A DNA stretch of 64,000 nt from NCBI GenBank assembly GCA_003013855.2, contig ML058459.1:1805050-1869049 (forward strand), given 5' to 3'. Below, in pieces: positions 12,011-24,063 of the stretch. Both the position numbers and the translations under genes were made by a program. Under the pieces are notes generated by a model that did no database searches, had not been told where the DNA came from, and saw only the letters and a program-made list of their open reading frames with translations. This DNA is from Liriodendron chinense (Eukaryota > Streptophyta > Magnoliopsida > Magnoliales > Magnoliaceae). Positions within the stretch are counted from its first letter, which is position 1, and each line of letters opens with the position of its first letter.

Positions 12011-12334
12011 TGTTGAGCTCTTAAATGGGTATATTCTAACCCCATTTCATCACTAGCTACACATGATTCATAAGTTTAAAGACTATTCTAATACATGTTT
12101 TGTGATTTTAGGAATGAAAGAGAGTCTTCGTGATTTGGAGGCTTGGGAGCCTTATTTACGTGCCTTGAACATCAAAGGAGTGAAACACCAAATATGGAGC
12201 AAAGGATAAGTGAAAGACTTCACTCAATAGATGACTAAAAGAAGCCCAAAATGTTGATCAAAGGTGGGCCAAAGAATCATGAAGAAAGAAGGAGAGAAGA
12301 GAGAAAAAGAAAGAAAGAAAAGATGAAAAAAAGG

Positions 12335-12545
12335 AAGATCGACCGGTCATGACCGGTCGGCCAGGTGCTGCCCTCTCTCTCTCACTCACTGGAGCAGGCC
12401 CTCCACAGGTCCGGTCGATCAAGACCGATCGACCATAAGCCTGCCCTCCCCTCTGAACTCTCTAGACATCCTAGAAACAAGTTCGACTGATCAAGACTGA
12501 TCAACCAGCCATCCTCGACTGGTCATGATCGGTTGGCCAGTGTAA
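12335..12545. repeat. Cluster of GACCGGTC palindromes in LTR U3
   Basis: GACCGGTCATGACCGGTC at 12,341-12,358 is a perfect 18 bp palindrome. Degenerate versions follow (GGTCCGGTCGATC, GACCGATCGACC, GACTGATCAACC, CTGGTCATGATCGG), most differing by C-to-T or G-to-A at CpG. Matching clusters occur in the other LTRs of this family. This is a candidate U3 regulatory array or methylation target. Confidence 0.8.
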
Positions 12546-12648
12546 TCTACTGAAATTCGCAACTTCTTCAGCAAGCTCTGACTTTTGTGCGCAATTGCGT
12601 AAGTGTTGCGCAATTCTGGAAGATTTTGAGGCGGTAAGGCCTCTCTAC

Positions 12649-12657
12649 TATAAAAGG
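12649..12657 (+). promoter_or_regulatory. TATA box of Gypsy A 5' LTR
   Basis: TATAAAAGG lies about 640 bp into the LTR, downstream of the palindrome cluster. The same word is conserved in the other LTR copies of the family (for example minus strand 46,130-46,122). The 3' LTR of A has mutated it to TATGAAAGG (near 21,038). Confidence 0.8.
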
Positions 12658-13639
12658 AAACCTAGGTTTCGTTCCTAGGGCATCATAGAAGAATCTACGA
12701 AGGTGGGAGGTGGAGAAAGACGGATTCAGAGTTCTACAACTCCCTTCTCCAGTTTGCTTTCTAGTTCATGTTTTTAGTTGATTTCATGTTTCTTTGAATC
12801 ATGATCGGATAAACCTCTTAGCTAAGGCTAAGAGGTGAAGCTTGTAGTGAATCTAAGATGCTTTAATTCGTTTTATATGGTTCCAAGTTTGAATTTTTAT
12901 TGAAGAACAATGGTTTGTTGAAGTTTGAATAAGTTTCTAAGTAGTTTTTCTTAATCTTATGATGGCTCATGAATGTTTAGGAGAATTGCTTTAGTTCTTA
13001 GTTGTTTTGTATGGATCTAGACCTATACGATCCGAGAATCGGATTCAAGACGCTCTAGACTTGAATCCTCATGTGGGAACTTCAAACAAAAGTTCTACCT
13101 TTTGTTCTAAAGTTCGATTTAGGTGTTGCCTATGCATGTGATTTGAATGAAGTTCAAATCATGATATAGTTAAGCTTTGTGATAGGGTTTGATGATTATT
13201 ATGATTGTGATCTTAACCTATTAGAACTAGGATCGACATATGCAATTGAGTGTGCTCAAGTCCTGACTTGAATTGAGGGAATCATGTTTATGAACAACAC
13301 ATGAATTGGACTGTTTTAATGAATTAACCGCTCTATCATCCAACTAGATAGGATTTGATTTCGATTTTAGTTGTGTAATTGGGAAATCATAGCGAATTAT
13401 GCATCAAGGATTGCTACAAGTGGATCCTTGAACCCTAGTACTCTTTTATATTAATTACATTCACTTTTAAATTCAGATTCTCATCTATATCAAATTACCA
13501 AAATCTGTTTAGTTGGTCTCAATTAGAGAATATTGGAAGTAGTTTTATGAGTTCCTAAATAAGTCCCTGAGAACGATCTCGGTCTTTACCGAATTATTAC
13601 TACATCGTAACCCTACACTTGGAGAAGCAAACATATTTT

Positions 13640-13657
13640 TGGCACCGTTATTGGGGA
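13640..13657 (+). other. Gypsy A primer-binding site (tRNA-Asp-like)
   Basis: TGGCACCGTTATTGGGGA follows the LTR by a few bases. The less decayed version in element C reads TGGCGCCGTTGCCGGGGAT, which matches the 3' end expected of a plant tRNA-Asp, as reported for Athila-type elements. The differences are mostly CpG transitions. Confidence 0.75.
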
Positions 13658-13835
13658 TTTTAGACGGGTTTTTCATAAAATTTCTGAAAATAATTTCTAT
13701 TTGAGATTTTTCGGATTCCTTACTAACTTAGTTTGCTTTGTTTTATTTTATTTTTACAGGGATTCTAGGAGTCGAAAGTAGTCACTTTAATTAGGTTTTT
13801 CTAACTCTTTTTCTTTTAATTTTTCTGAGATTTGC

Positions 13836-15157
13836 ATGCCACATTGGGTTCGGAATTCAAATAACCTTTTAATTAGTGAAGAAGGGATTGTTGAGGGGAT
13901 TGATAAGGAACCCCGTGCTAAGAATCATTTAGATTTCCAATTTTTTTAAAAATTATGGCTGAAAATCAACCCGATCCAAGGCCCAAACAAAATCTAGGCT
14001 AAAACCAAACTGAAACGGGTGAGAATGAGGTTGAGAATGTTCTTCGACCTAGAACTTTACGTGATTACTTGCAACCTACAAGAGAGAGTACTCCCTCATG
14101 CATAATTTTTTCATACAATGCAGGGAATATTGATTTAAAATCGGGAGTAATCCAACTCCTTCCCAAGTTCATTAGTTTAGACAGTGAAAGTGAATATCAA
14201 CATCTTAAGGAATTCGATGAGGTGATAGCCATGTTGCACTTTGCAAACGTATCTGACGATGTTGTGAGACTTAGGTTATTCCCTTTTTCTTTGAAAGAGA
14301 AGGCTAAGGCTTGACTTCATGCATTAAGGCCAAGATCAATTGGCATATGGATTGAGACGACTAGGGAGTTCATTAAAAAGTATTTTCCTATTCATAAAAC
14401 AAACATGTTGAGGCGCATAATCATGAATTTTGTTCAAAAAGAGGATGAGAGCTTCTTCCAATGTTGGGAGAGGTTCAAAGACTTATTAAACATATGCCCA
14501 CATCATAGCTATGAAATTCGACGGGTAATAAGTTTTTTCTATGAAGGACTAACTTCGCCCATGCGCCAATTCGTAGAGATGATGTGCAATGGAAAATTCA
14601 TGAATAAGGAAGCCGAGGAAGCATGGGACTACTTCAATATCTTAGCTGAGAATGCACAATCTTGGGATACAACTAAACCAGCAGATTCCAAAATAAGCTA
14701 ACAAAGAGAAAAGGGAGGAATCTATGTCCTCTCCGAAGAAGACAACATAAGTGCACATGTGGCTAACCTCACAAGAAAAGTTGAGGCCATAGGAATTAGG
14801 AAAGAGGGAAAAGACTAAGGAAGTTAAGCATGTTTGTGGAATTTGTTCCAATAACCATTATGCAACACAAGATTGTCCTACAATTTTTGTGTTTCAAGAA
14901 GTTTTACAAGAACAATCAAATGCCATAAACAATTATCAACGACCATTTAATAATCCAAACTCGAACACGTATAATTCTAGCTGGAAAAACCATTCCAACT
15001 TCAGTTGGAGGAATGGGCCATTAGAGAATGCAAACAATAACCCAAAAGCTACGCTTGAGGAGATATTGGGTACATTCGTCTCGGCCCAAGCTGAGTACAA
15101 CAAGACTAATTCTCAAGAAATCAATGGGTTCATGCAAGAACAATTAAAATTTAACTA
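13836..15157 (+). pseudogene. Gypsy A gag remnant
   Basis: This is the capsid/nucleocapsid precursor of the Athila-like family. It opens MPHWVRNSNN, and the same start is kept in elements C and F. Conserved blocks follow: TLRDYLQPTR, GVIQLLPKF, LHFANVSDDVVRLRLFPFSL, FFQCWERFKDLLNICPHH and FVEMMCNGKFMNKEAEEAWDYF (Retrotrans_gag-like). Stops interrupt it near 13,946 and 14,000, at 14,312 (Trp to stop) and at 14,699, with a frameshift near 14,795. The zinc-finger region reads CGICSNNHYATQDC, whereas elements B and C keep CSGNQHATQDC, a regular C-x2-C-x4-H-x4-C knuckle. The finger is therefore altered here. Confidence 0.85.
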
Positions 15158-15337
15158 AAATTCATCTCAAGCCATCCATGATTTGAAAACTTCAATAGCT
15201 AGAGTTGAATCTCATCTTAGTATTAGGGAGAAAGGCACACTTCCTGCCCAACCTCTCCCTAACCCAAGAACCCAATTTGAGATACAAGACCTCAGCTCAT
15301 CTTCCCAAATACGGAGCATATTCAAGCTATCACCACC

Positions 15338-16123
15338 TTGAGGAGTGGTAAAACAATTGAGAAATCCAATCCGGTGAAGGCCCCAAAGCCTAATGATCTG
15401 AAAATTACCAATAAGGATGATATCTCGAACAACACTCCACATGAGAAAGAACTGGAAAGACAATACAAGCTGGTTTCCCTATTTCCCCAAAGGTTAATTT
15501 CGCCCAAACCTTTAGACAAAAATCTAGAAATCTTAGAGGTTTTTAAGCAAGTGAAGATCAACATTTCGTTGTTGGATGCCATAAAACAAATACCATCATA
15601 TGCCAAATTTCTGAAGGAATTATGTATAGTTAAAAGGAAGCACAATGTACACAACAAAGTACTTTTAACTGAGAATTTGAGCGCCATCATCAAACAAGAG
15701 ATGCCCCAAAAATACAAGGATCTAAATAGTCCTACCAACTCATGCATCATAGGTGACTACCGGATCAAACAAGCTTTGCTCGACCTTGGGGCAAGTGTTA
15801 ACCTCATCCCATACTCGGTCTATGAACAACTTGGGTTAGGTAAATTAAAACCCACCAAAACCACAATTCAACTTGCTGATAAATCTATTCGTATACCGAG
15901 AGGGATGATTGAAGATGTCCTTGTCCGAGTCAATAAATTCTACTATCTAGTGGATTTTATTGTCTTGGATACACATCCTGTGATGGCAACCGGTGCTCAA
16001 ATTCCTGTCATACTTGGTCGCCCTTTCTTAGCCACTTCAAATTCGATTATCAATTATAGAAATGGGCTGGTACAAATGTCCTTTGAAAATATGACACTCG
16101 AGCTGAATATTTTCGATTTATGA
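15338..16123 (+). pseudogene. Gypsy A linker and retropepsin protease
   Basis: This is the longest open stretch of element A (261 codons). The first ~140 residues are a charged linker (KSNPVKAPKPND...). The retropepsin follows: 'ALLDLGASVNLIPYSVYEQLGLG' with the catalytic Asp near residue 149, then 'RGMIEDVLVRVNKFY', and the flap/C-terminal 'PVILGRPFLATSNS'. It would cleave the Gag-Pol polyprotein. It belongs to a broken polyprotein, joining the gag frame upstream and a stop at 16,121 downstream. An antisense open frame over the same stretch is a shadow. Confidence 0.85.
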
Positions 16124-17560
16124 AAATAAAGACAGGATTTTGATGATGAGGTCCACGAAATAGATCTGATTGAATCAGTCGTGGAAGACACATCCCTCTT
16201 GACATCCTATTCCGATCCCTTGGGGGTATGTTTGGCCCCCTCTCATGAGATTGATGATGACATGATAAGAGAGATGGATGCCATTTTGGATTCTATGCCG
16301 ATACTTAATAATAAAAGATGGAAGACACCATTTGGGCCTTTACCTCTAACTAAAAATAAGCCTCTTACATATAGTATCAAGGCTCCGAAGCTCGACCAAA
16401 AGCCCTTGCCTACTAATTTGAAATATATATACTTAGATCGAAATGAGACATATTCGGTGGTGATTTCTTCCCACTTGGATAAAGAATAAGAGAGTAGGCT
16501 GATAGGCACTCTTAAAGAGCATAAGAGCGCCATTGGGTGGTCAATTGTAGATCTCAAAGACATAGATCCCCTGATTTGTACTCATCGCATACAATTTGAG
16601 GAAAATGCGAAGACATCTAGGCAACCACAAAGACGCCTCAATTCAAACATGAAGGAGGTGGTCAAGCCGAGGTTTTAAAACTATTGGATGTGAGTATCAT
16701 ATACCCAATATCCGATAGTCAATGGGTGAGTCCAACTCAAGTGGTGCCTAAGAAATTCGGAATAACCATCATAGCCAATGCCAACAATGAACTCGTGCCA
16801 ACCAAAATTACTACCGGTTGGAGAATGTGCATTGCCTATAGGAAGCTAAACACTGTTACAAAGAAAGACCACTTCCCCTTACCATTTGTTGATCAAATTT
16901 TAAAAAGGTGGGCAGGTCATTCCTACTTTTGCTTCCTTAATGGATATTCAGGATATAACTAAATAGAGATCACCTTAGAGGACTAAGAGAAGACTACATT
17001 CACATGCCCATTCGACACTTTTACCTATAGAAGAATGTTGTTTGGACTATGCAATGCCCTTGCCACATTTCAACGTTGTATGTTGAGCATTGTTTCTGAT
17101 ATGGTGGGATCTATTCTTAAAGTCTTCATGGATGATTTCTCAGTATTTGGTCGTAATTTTAATGAGTGACTTATGCACTTAAAAACTGTTTTAAAAAGAT
17201 GTGAAGAGAAGAACCTCATTTTGAATTGGGAGAAATGTCATTTCATGATTCAAAAAAGAATAGTCTTTAGTCACATCATCTCAGAAAAAGGAATTGAGAT
17301 GGACAAGGCTAAAATCGATCTTATCTCTAACCTTTCACCACCCAAGAGCGTACAAGATGTGCGGTCCTTTTTAGGACACACCGAATTTTATAGAAGGTTC
17401 ATAAATGACTTTAGTTCACTCTCTCATCCTTTATGTAACCTCCTTCAAAAGGAAACCTCATTCGAGTGGAATAAGGATTGTCAAAATACCTTTATAAAAC
17501 TGAAAGGAATGTTGACAATTGCTCCCATAATGCAACTACCTGATTAGAGCCTCCCTTTCG
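16124..17560 (+). pseudogene. Gypsy A reverse transcriptase
   Basis: The polymerase region contains 'QWVSPTQVVPKK', 'GWRMCIAYRKLN', 'DHFPLPFVDQIL', 'FLNGYSGYN' and the active-site box FMDDF at 17,125-17,139 (family form of YxDD). After RT come 'GHIISEKGIEMDKAKIDLI' (here SHIIS) and 'SFLGHTEFYRRFI', the connection to RNase H. In-frame stops occur at 16,487, near 16,961 and 16,984, near 17,167 and at 17,545, with a frameshift near 16,660. In element C the same box reads DGYSGYNQ, so the Asp of that motif has become Asn here. Confidence 0.85.
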
Positions 17561-18051
17561 AAATTATGTGCGATTTGAGCGACTACGCTATTGGGGCAGT
17601 GTTAGGCCAAAGAAAAGAGAAGAAGCCATACGTCATATACTATGCAAGTAGAACTCTAAACTCGGCTCAAGCAAATTATACCACTACGGAAAATGAACTC
17701 CTAGCCGTAGTATTTTCTTTGGATAAGTTTCGGTCCTACTTGATCGGATCCAAGATCATCATATTTACCGATCATGCCACGCTTAAGTACCTTCTCTCTA
17801 AGAAGGATGCTAAACAACGCTTGTTGAGATGGATCCTCTTACTCCAAGAATTCAACATAGAAATACGAGATAAGAAGGGAGTAGAAAACGTAATGGCTGA
17901 CCATCTCTCACGACTTGTCCTCACTGATTTCCTTGAGACAACTACAATTAATGACATGTTTCCTGATGAACAACTTTTCAAAGTCTCCCAATTACCATGG
18001 TATGCGGACGTTGCTAACTATCTTGCTACAAATACAATTCTGACACATTGA
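17561..18051 (+). pseudogene. Gypsy A RNase H
   Basis: A continuous stretch of 161 codons begins after the stop at 17,545. It contains '[15 protein letters not shown]' (first catalytic Asp), '[35 protein letters not shown]' (catalytic Glu), '[26 protein letters not shown]' (catalytic Asp) and '[13 protein letters not shown]' (final Asp). It would degrade the RNA strand during reverse transcription. Only one RNase H copy is present, unlike the dual arrangement in the Tat-like element E. Confidence 0.85.
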
Positions 18052-19290
18052 AAAAATCAAGATAAAGATAAGTTCTTCAACAAGGTGAGAAAATTCCTAT
18101 GGGATGACCCATACTTATTCAAGTATTGTCTCAATCAAATTGTAAGGAGATGTGTGCCAGATGATTAGCAACAAAGTATCATCTCCTTTTGTCATTCTCA
18201 GGCGTGTGGTGGCCACTTTTCGGCTAAGAAGACCACAGCCAAAATTTTGCAATTTGAATTTTATTGGCCCACCATGTTCAAAGATACCCATGAGTTTTGT
18301 AAAATATATGAACCTTGTCAGAAATTGGGTGGAATATCCCATAGAAATATGATGCCATTCAATCCCATCTTACTAATCGAAATATTTTATTCTTGGGGCA
18401 TCGATTTCATGGGTCCATTCCCATCTTCTTTTGAAAATTTATATATTTTGCTTGCCGTCAATTATGTTTCAAAATGGGTCGAGGCGATTCCATGCCGGAA
18501 TAATAACCATAAAATAGTCATTAGATTCTTAAAAGAAAACATTCTTTCCCAGTTTGGAAGTCCTCGAGTCATTATCAGTGATGGAGAGTCTCACTTCTGT
18601 AATCGCCCATTTAAAGCTTTAATGAAGAAATATGGTGTCAATCATAAAGTGAGCACTCCTTATCACCCAAAAATAAGTGGACAAGCAGAGATATCAAACA
18701 GGAAAATCAAACATATCTTAGAGAAAACAATAAACCCCGATCACAAGGATTAGTCACTTCGACTTACAGATGCGCTCTGGGCTTGCCATACAGCTTTTAA
18801 GACCCCTATTAGACTGTCTCCCTATAGACTTGTCTATGGAAAAGCTTGTCACTTGCTTGTGGAATTGGAACATAGGACATATTGGGCGATAAAGAAAATG
18901 AATTTTAATTTTGACAAAGCAATCTCGATGCACAAACTTCAATTGAATGAACTTACGGAACTCCGGAACGAAACATATGAGAATGCGAGAATTTACAAGG
19001 ACAAGACAAAGGTGTTCCATGATAAGAACATCCTTCGTAAGACCTTCAAGATTAATCAAAAGGTCCTCATGTATAATTCTCGGCTACATTTATTTTCGAA
19101 AAAATTGAGGTCTTGATGGACCGGTCCCTTCATTATGAAAACTGTTTATCCTTATGAGACTGTCGAGTTGTTGAATCCAAGGAACGAGAACCTCTTTAAA
19201 GAAAATGGTCAGCATTTAAAACCGTTCTTTGAGAACTTTTCCTCAGAAGGTATGTCCATACCTCTGATTGATCCTGTGTATTAGGATATT
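18052..19290 (+). pseudogene. Gypsy A integrase and post-integrase tail
   Basis: This is the strand-transfer enzyme of the element. The zinc-binding part (His-x-x-x-x-GGH ... FCKIYEPCQ) lies near 18,195-18,315 but is frameshifted. The catalytic core is '[12 protein letters not shown]' (Asp), 'VIISDGESHF' (Asp) and 'GQAEISNRKIK' (Glu). Stops at 18,048, 18,166 and 18,751 break it. The tail (18,853-19,290) includes '[10 protein letters not shown]', a stop near 19,114, then 'WTGPFI...LLNPRN', typical of the integrase C-terminus that contacts DNA. Confidence 0.85.
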
Positions 19291-20432
19291 TGATCTCCTA
19301 GTCTGATGGAGGTATAGCGTAGTTTAGGACTAGGATGTTGTTGCTTTTTGTGTTATTTATTTTTCATAGGTTGTTAGAAGGAGGTAGAATTCCAACTCTT
19401 ACTCTCTCAGGTACTCTCAGTCCCCACTCCTCTTATTTTTATCATCGTCTCATTTTTTACTCATTACATAACATTTACATTGAGGACAATGCAAGATTTA
19501 GTTGGGGGTGAGACTTTTAGATAAAGCTAGTGTTTTGTAACATTTCGAGCAATGGTATGAAGAAAAGTTTTCAATTTTTCTAAAAATTTAAAACTCCTTT
19601 GGAAAACTTTGTTTCTATGCATTCAGGATAATACGAGTATAAGAAAAAGAGATACGAAGTGAGTGATGTTGAGCATCCTGATATATCTCTAAGATAATAG
19701 TTTTCTATGTGAATTCCATATTTATATGATTCATAGAAAATTGAAACACTTTTACACCTAGTTCACATTACACGATTCTCATGATTTAAAGGGATTATGT
19801 AGATTTGTGGATTGGCTGGGCTTAGATTTGAGGTGTTGAGAAACCAAGCCGGGGTACTTTGTCTATCCTTGTCTATAGGAAAAGAACGAAAGATATGGAT
19901 TTCTAAAAATCCTATCTAAGGTGTATGACAAGGAAAGGAATGATGAAAATGTGGGAATGATTGAACATATGGTGGAAAATTCCTAAAATGGCTACCTATT
20001 ACCAATTGGGGGATGGTCTACCCGTAACCAAAGCAGGGAATAGGAAGTAGTGTGAAAGCCGTCGGAAGGACGGTAAGGAAAATTCCTGTCATAGGCTTGT
20101 TGTTGATCTGTACACCTTCATATCCCTAATCTAACTGATTCATAAAGAAGCTAATCTCAAAAATTCATGAGATGAACATTCACTATGCACACTAGGTTAA
20201 ATTTGTTTGGATTCTTCTATTTATCAATCAATCAACGGGAATTCTATATGAACATTGTTATGTTTTGAGAAGTTTAAGGTATCAACTTCTATCACTAAGT
20301 TTTTTTTATTTTTACGCTTGCATATCTTGGAGTATATAGAAGCAAAGTTTCTGAAGGAGAGTAGGGTTTCGGAGAGTTAAATTCATTTCACATATGTTTT
20401 GCTCGGGACTAGCAAAATGCTAGTTCCGGGTG
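19291..20432 (+). other. Gypsy A 3' untranslated region and polypurine tract
   Basis: 1.1 kb of non-coding DNA lies between integrase and the 3' LTR, collinear with minus-strand 39,490-38,371 of element C. No env-like frame is seen. The polypurine tract before the LTR should read like TTGGGGGGTG (element C) but here is TTCCGGGTG, so plus-strand priming would be impaired. Confidence 0.65.
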
Positions 20433-22027
20433 TGTTGAGCTCTTAAATGTGTATATTCTAACCCCATTTCATCACTAGCTATGCATGATTCATAAGTTTA
20501 AAGTCTATTCTAACGCATGTTTTGTGATTTTAAGAATGAAAGAGAGTCTTCATCATTTGGAGGCTTAGGAGCCTTATTTACATGCCTTGAACATCAAAGG
20601 AGTGAAACACCAAAGAAGGAGCAAAGGAATGAGTGAAGGACTTCACTTAATTGATAACTAAAAGAAGCCCTTAATGTTGATCAAAGGTGGGCCAAAGAAT
20701 CATGAAGAAAGAAGGAGAGAAGATAGAGAAAGAAAGAAAAGATGAAAAAAAGAAGATCGACCAATCAAGACTAGTCGGCCAGGTGTTGCCCTCTCTCTCT
20801 CTCACTCACTGGAGCAGGCCCTCCACAGGTCTGACCGGTCAAGACTAGTCTGCCATAGGCCTGCCCTCCCCTCTGCACCCTCTAGACATCCTGAAAACAG
20901 GTTCAACCGGTCAAGACCGGTCGGCCAGTGTAATCTACTGAAATTCAGTAACTTCTTCAGCAAGCTCTGAGTTTTGTGCGCAATTGCATAAGTGTTGCGC
21001 AATTCTGGAAGATTCTAAGGTGGTAGGGTCTGTCTACTATGAAAGGACACCTAGGTTTCATTCCTGGGCCATCCTAGATGAGATCTACGAAGGTGGGAGG
21101 TGGAGAAAGACAGATTCGGAGTTCCACAACTCTCTTCTCTAGTTTTCTTTTTAGTTCATATTTTTAGTTAATTTCATGTTTCCTTGGATCATGAGCGACT
21201 AAACCTCCTAGCTAGGGCTGAGAGGTGAGGCTTGTAGTGAATCTAAGATGCTTTAATTCATTTTATATCATTCCAAGTTTGAATTTTTATTGAAGAACAA
21301 TGGTTTGTTGAAGTTTGAATAAGGTTCTAAGTAGTTTTTCTTAATCTTATGATGGATCATGAATGTTTGGGAGAATTGCTTTAGTTCTTAGTTGTTTTGT
21401 ATAGATCTAGACCTGTACACTCTGAGGAATCAGATTCGAGATGCTCTAGACTTGGATCCTCATGTGGGAACTTCAAACCAAAGTTCTACCTTTTGTTCTA
21501 AAGTCCGATTTAGGTGTTACTTATGCATGTGATTTGAATGAAGTTCAAATTAACCATGATATAGTTAAGCTTTGTGACAGGGTTTGATGATTATTATGAT
21601 TGTGATCTTAATCATTAGAACTAGGATTGACCTATGTAATTGAGTGTGCTTAAGTCCTAACTTGAATTGAGGGAATCATGTTTATGAATAACACATGAAT
21701 TGGATTGTTTTAATGAATTAACCGCTCTATCATCCAACTAGATAGGATTTGATTTCGATTTTAGTTGTGTAATTAGGAAATCATAGCGAATTATGCATCA
21801 AGGATTGCTACAAGTGGATCCTTGAACCCCTAGTGCTCTTTTATATTAATTACATTTACTTTTAAATTCAGATTCTCGTTTATATCAAATTATTAAAATC
21901 TGTTTAGTTAGTCCCAATTAGAGAATATTGGAAGTAGTTTTATGAGTTCCTAAATGAGTCCTTGAGAATGATCTCGGTCTCTATCGAATTATTACTACAT
22001 CACAACCTACGCTTGGGGAAGCGAACA
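20433..22027 (+). repeat. Gypsy A 3' LTR
   Basis: 1,595 bp, TGTTGAG...GCGAACA. It is collinear with the 5' LTR, and its palindromes are more decayed (GACTAGTC for GACCGGTC). The TATA word is mutated to TATGAAAGG. Confidence 0.95.
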
Positions 22028-23963
22028 TTTCGTTGTGAAGCTTAGTCTCATATAGCGTCAATTGAGAGAGATAAGTTAGACCAAAGGGCCACAAAATGTA
22101 CTTTATTGGATATGGTGATAGTGTGAAGGGTTATAGATTGTATGACTCTGTCACACAAAAAATTACGTTGAGCCATGATGTCAAATTTAATGAGGGCTCC
22201 TTATTCTAAAAGGAAGTGCTAAAGGAACCGAAAAAGTTAGAGGTTGTAAACATCCAAATAGACAGAGATGAGACACAGGCTGAGACTGAGACGCAGACAG
22301 AGGTATAAGATCAGGTGGAGTAATCACATGTGCGAAAAAAAACACCTAAAAACCGCAGGTTACCGATGAGGTATAGGGATGAATCTAATGTTGCATTCAC
22401 TCTTATTACGGAATGAGAGGATCCGTCTACTTTTCAAGAGGCACTTGATGACATAGATGTCGAAAAGTGAAAGGGGGCTATGCAAGATGAGATGGACTCT
22501 CTGTACAAAAATGATACATGGGAGCAGTGGAGCTTTATGTGGGCTGAAAAGTAATTAGGTGTAAATGGATTTTTCATAAGAAACATGATAGGTACAAGGC
22601 TAAATTAGTGACAAAGGAATATGCTCAGTGAGAAGGTGGAGACTTCAGTAAGATATTCATAATGATTATGAAGCAAGTATCTATCAGGTTCATATTGGCT
22701 CTAGTTGCCCAATACGACCTCTAGCTAGAATAGATGGATGTAAAAACTACTTTTCTGTATGGGGAATTAGATGAGTAGATTTATATGTCGCAGCCAAAAG
22801 ATTATATAGTACAAGGAGCAAAGAACAAAGTTTGCAGGTTGTTGAGGTCATCGTACGACCTTAAACAATCGCTTAAGCAGTAGTATAAGAAATTTGATTC
22901 TTTTATGTTGATTTATAGCTTTTCCAAGAGTGAGTACAATAATTATGTCTACTTCAAGACACTGAATGATTGAAAATTCATAATATTAGTGCTTTACGTT
23001 GATGACATGCTTATTGTAAGTCATAGCATGTCTGACATCGATGTGTTGAAGACTAGGCTTTCAGGAACATTTAAGATGAAATATCCGGGGGCTGCAAACA
23101 GGGTTCTCAGCATTGATATAGACAAAGACAGGAAGAGGAGCAGGTTGTGGTTGTCTCAGGTTGAATACCTTGTGAAGGTATTGGTGAAGTTTGAGATAGA
23201 CAAGGCCAAGCCGATGAGCGTTCCTCATGCGGCTCACTTCAGGCTTTCTTTAAAGCAATGTTCCAAAACAGATGAAGAAAAGCAGGATATGTCTCATGTG
23301 CCTTATTCGAGTGTAGTGTGCAGCTTGATGTATGCTATGGTTTATACAAGACTTGATATTTCACACGCAGACGGTGTTGTGAGAAGATTCATGTCTAACC
23401 TTAGTAAGAAACATTGGGAGGTTGTGAAATAACTACTTCAGTACATCCATGCTATGCAGGGCTACATCTTGTCATTTAAAAAGTCTAAGGACAAGTTGGT
23501 TGGGTACGTCGATTCAGATTACCTAGGCAGGGCGGATTGTAGGAGATAAACTTCAGGGTACTCATTTGTGTTAGCAGGTGGAGCAATTAATTGGATGTTC
23601 AAGCTTCAGTCGGTGATGGCTCTTTCCACTACTGAAGAAGAGTATATGGCGGTGACAGAAGTGTTGAAGGAGGTTATTTGGTTGAGAGGCATGATAAATT
23701 AGTTAGGGCTTCAGCAGAAGACCGTGTCGGTTAATTGTGATAGCTCTAGTGCTATAAATTTGGCTAAGAAATTAGTTTATCACTCTCGTATTAAACACAT
23801 TGATGTGCGTAATCATTTTATCCAACAGGTGCTTAAGGAAGGATATATTACTCTAGACAAGATTCACACCGGCATGAATCTGGTGGATATACACACCAAG
23901 GTGGTTCCTGTAGAGAAGTTCAAGTTTTGCGCAACTTCTCTCAGATTGGCAAAGACAGAATGA
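22028..23963 (+). pseudogene. Copia reverse transcriptase and RNase H, 3' half of split pol
   Basis: The Copia frame resumes right after the Gypsy at 22,028: integrase tail 'KLDQRATKC' and 'YDSVTQKI...SHDVKF', then RT with 'MDVKTTFLYGELDE', the catalytic box YVDDM at 22,995-23,009, and 'VPYSSVVCSLMYAMVYTRLDI'. RNase H contains 'VGYVDSDYLGRADCRR', 'LSTTEEEYMAV', 'NCDSSSAINLAK' and 'HIDVRNHFI'. Many stops (near 22,418, 22,468, 22,552, 22,771, 22,972, 23,430, 23,547 and 23,699) and frameshifts make it inactive. Family resemblance is to the Tork/Tnt1 group. Confidence 0.9.
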
Positions 23964-24063
23964 ATACGTAGTGTGCACGAGAAGTGTTGGAGCTGTGATT
24001 GAAGAGGAGATGATAAATGAAGCAAAAGAAGAATGGATCATCGATTGAAGCCTTAGTAGAGAT

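Larger units (their letters stand above)
12011..13633 (+). repeat. Gypsy A 5' LTR
   Basis: 1,623 bp, TG...CA. It resembles the 3' LTR at roughly nine bases in ten by eye, with small indels. It includes a CCGGTC-palindrome cluster at 12,335-12,545 and an intact TATAAAAGG at 12,649-12,657. Transcription would start shortly after this, close to the 'ACCTAGGTTTCGTTCCTAGG' palindrome. Confidence 0.95.
12011..22027 (+). mobile_element. Gypsy element A (Athila-like), full length, nested in Copia pol
   Basis: 10,017 bp with two ~1.6 kb LTRs (TGTTGAG...CGAACA), a tRNA-Asp-type primer site, then gag, protease, RT, RNase H and integrase. Flanks TTTGG (12,006-12,010) and TTTCG (22,028-22,032) are a 5 bp target duplication with one substitution, and the Copia frame resumes sensibly if one copy is removed. 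The 'FMDDF' RT box, 'DLGAS' protease and tRNA-Asp primer site point to the Athila side of the Ogre/Tat/Athila clade (from memory). No env-like frame is seen between integrase and 3' LTR. All frames are broken. Confidence 0.9.

Noticed and set aside
15322..15750. 142-codon frame antisense to the gag-protease linker, also open at 33,694-34,119 and partly at 43,199-43,474
   Set aside because: It recurs because the sense sequence is shared between the three copies. The peptide is Leu/Ser/Phe-rich, and no promoter or known domain supports it.
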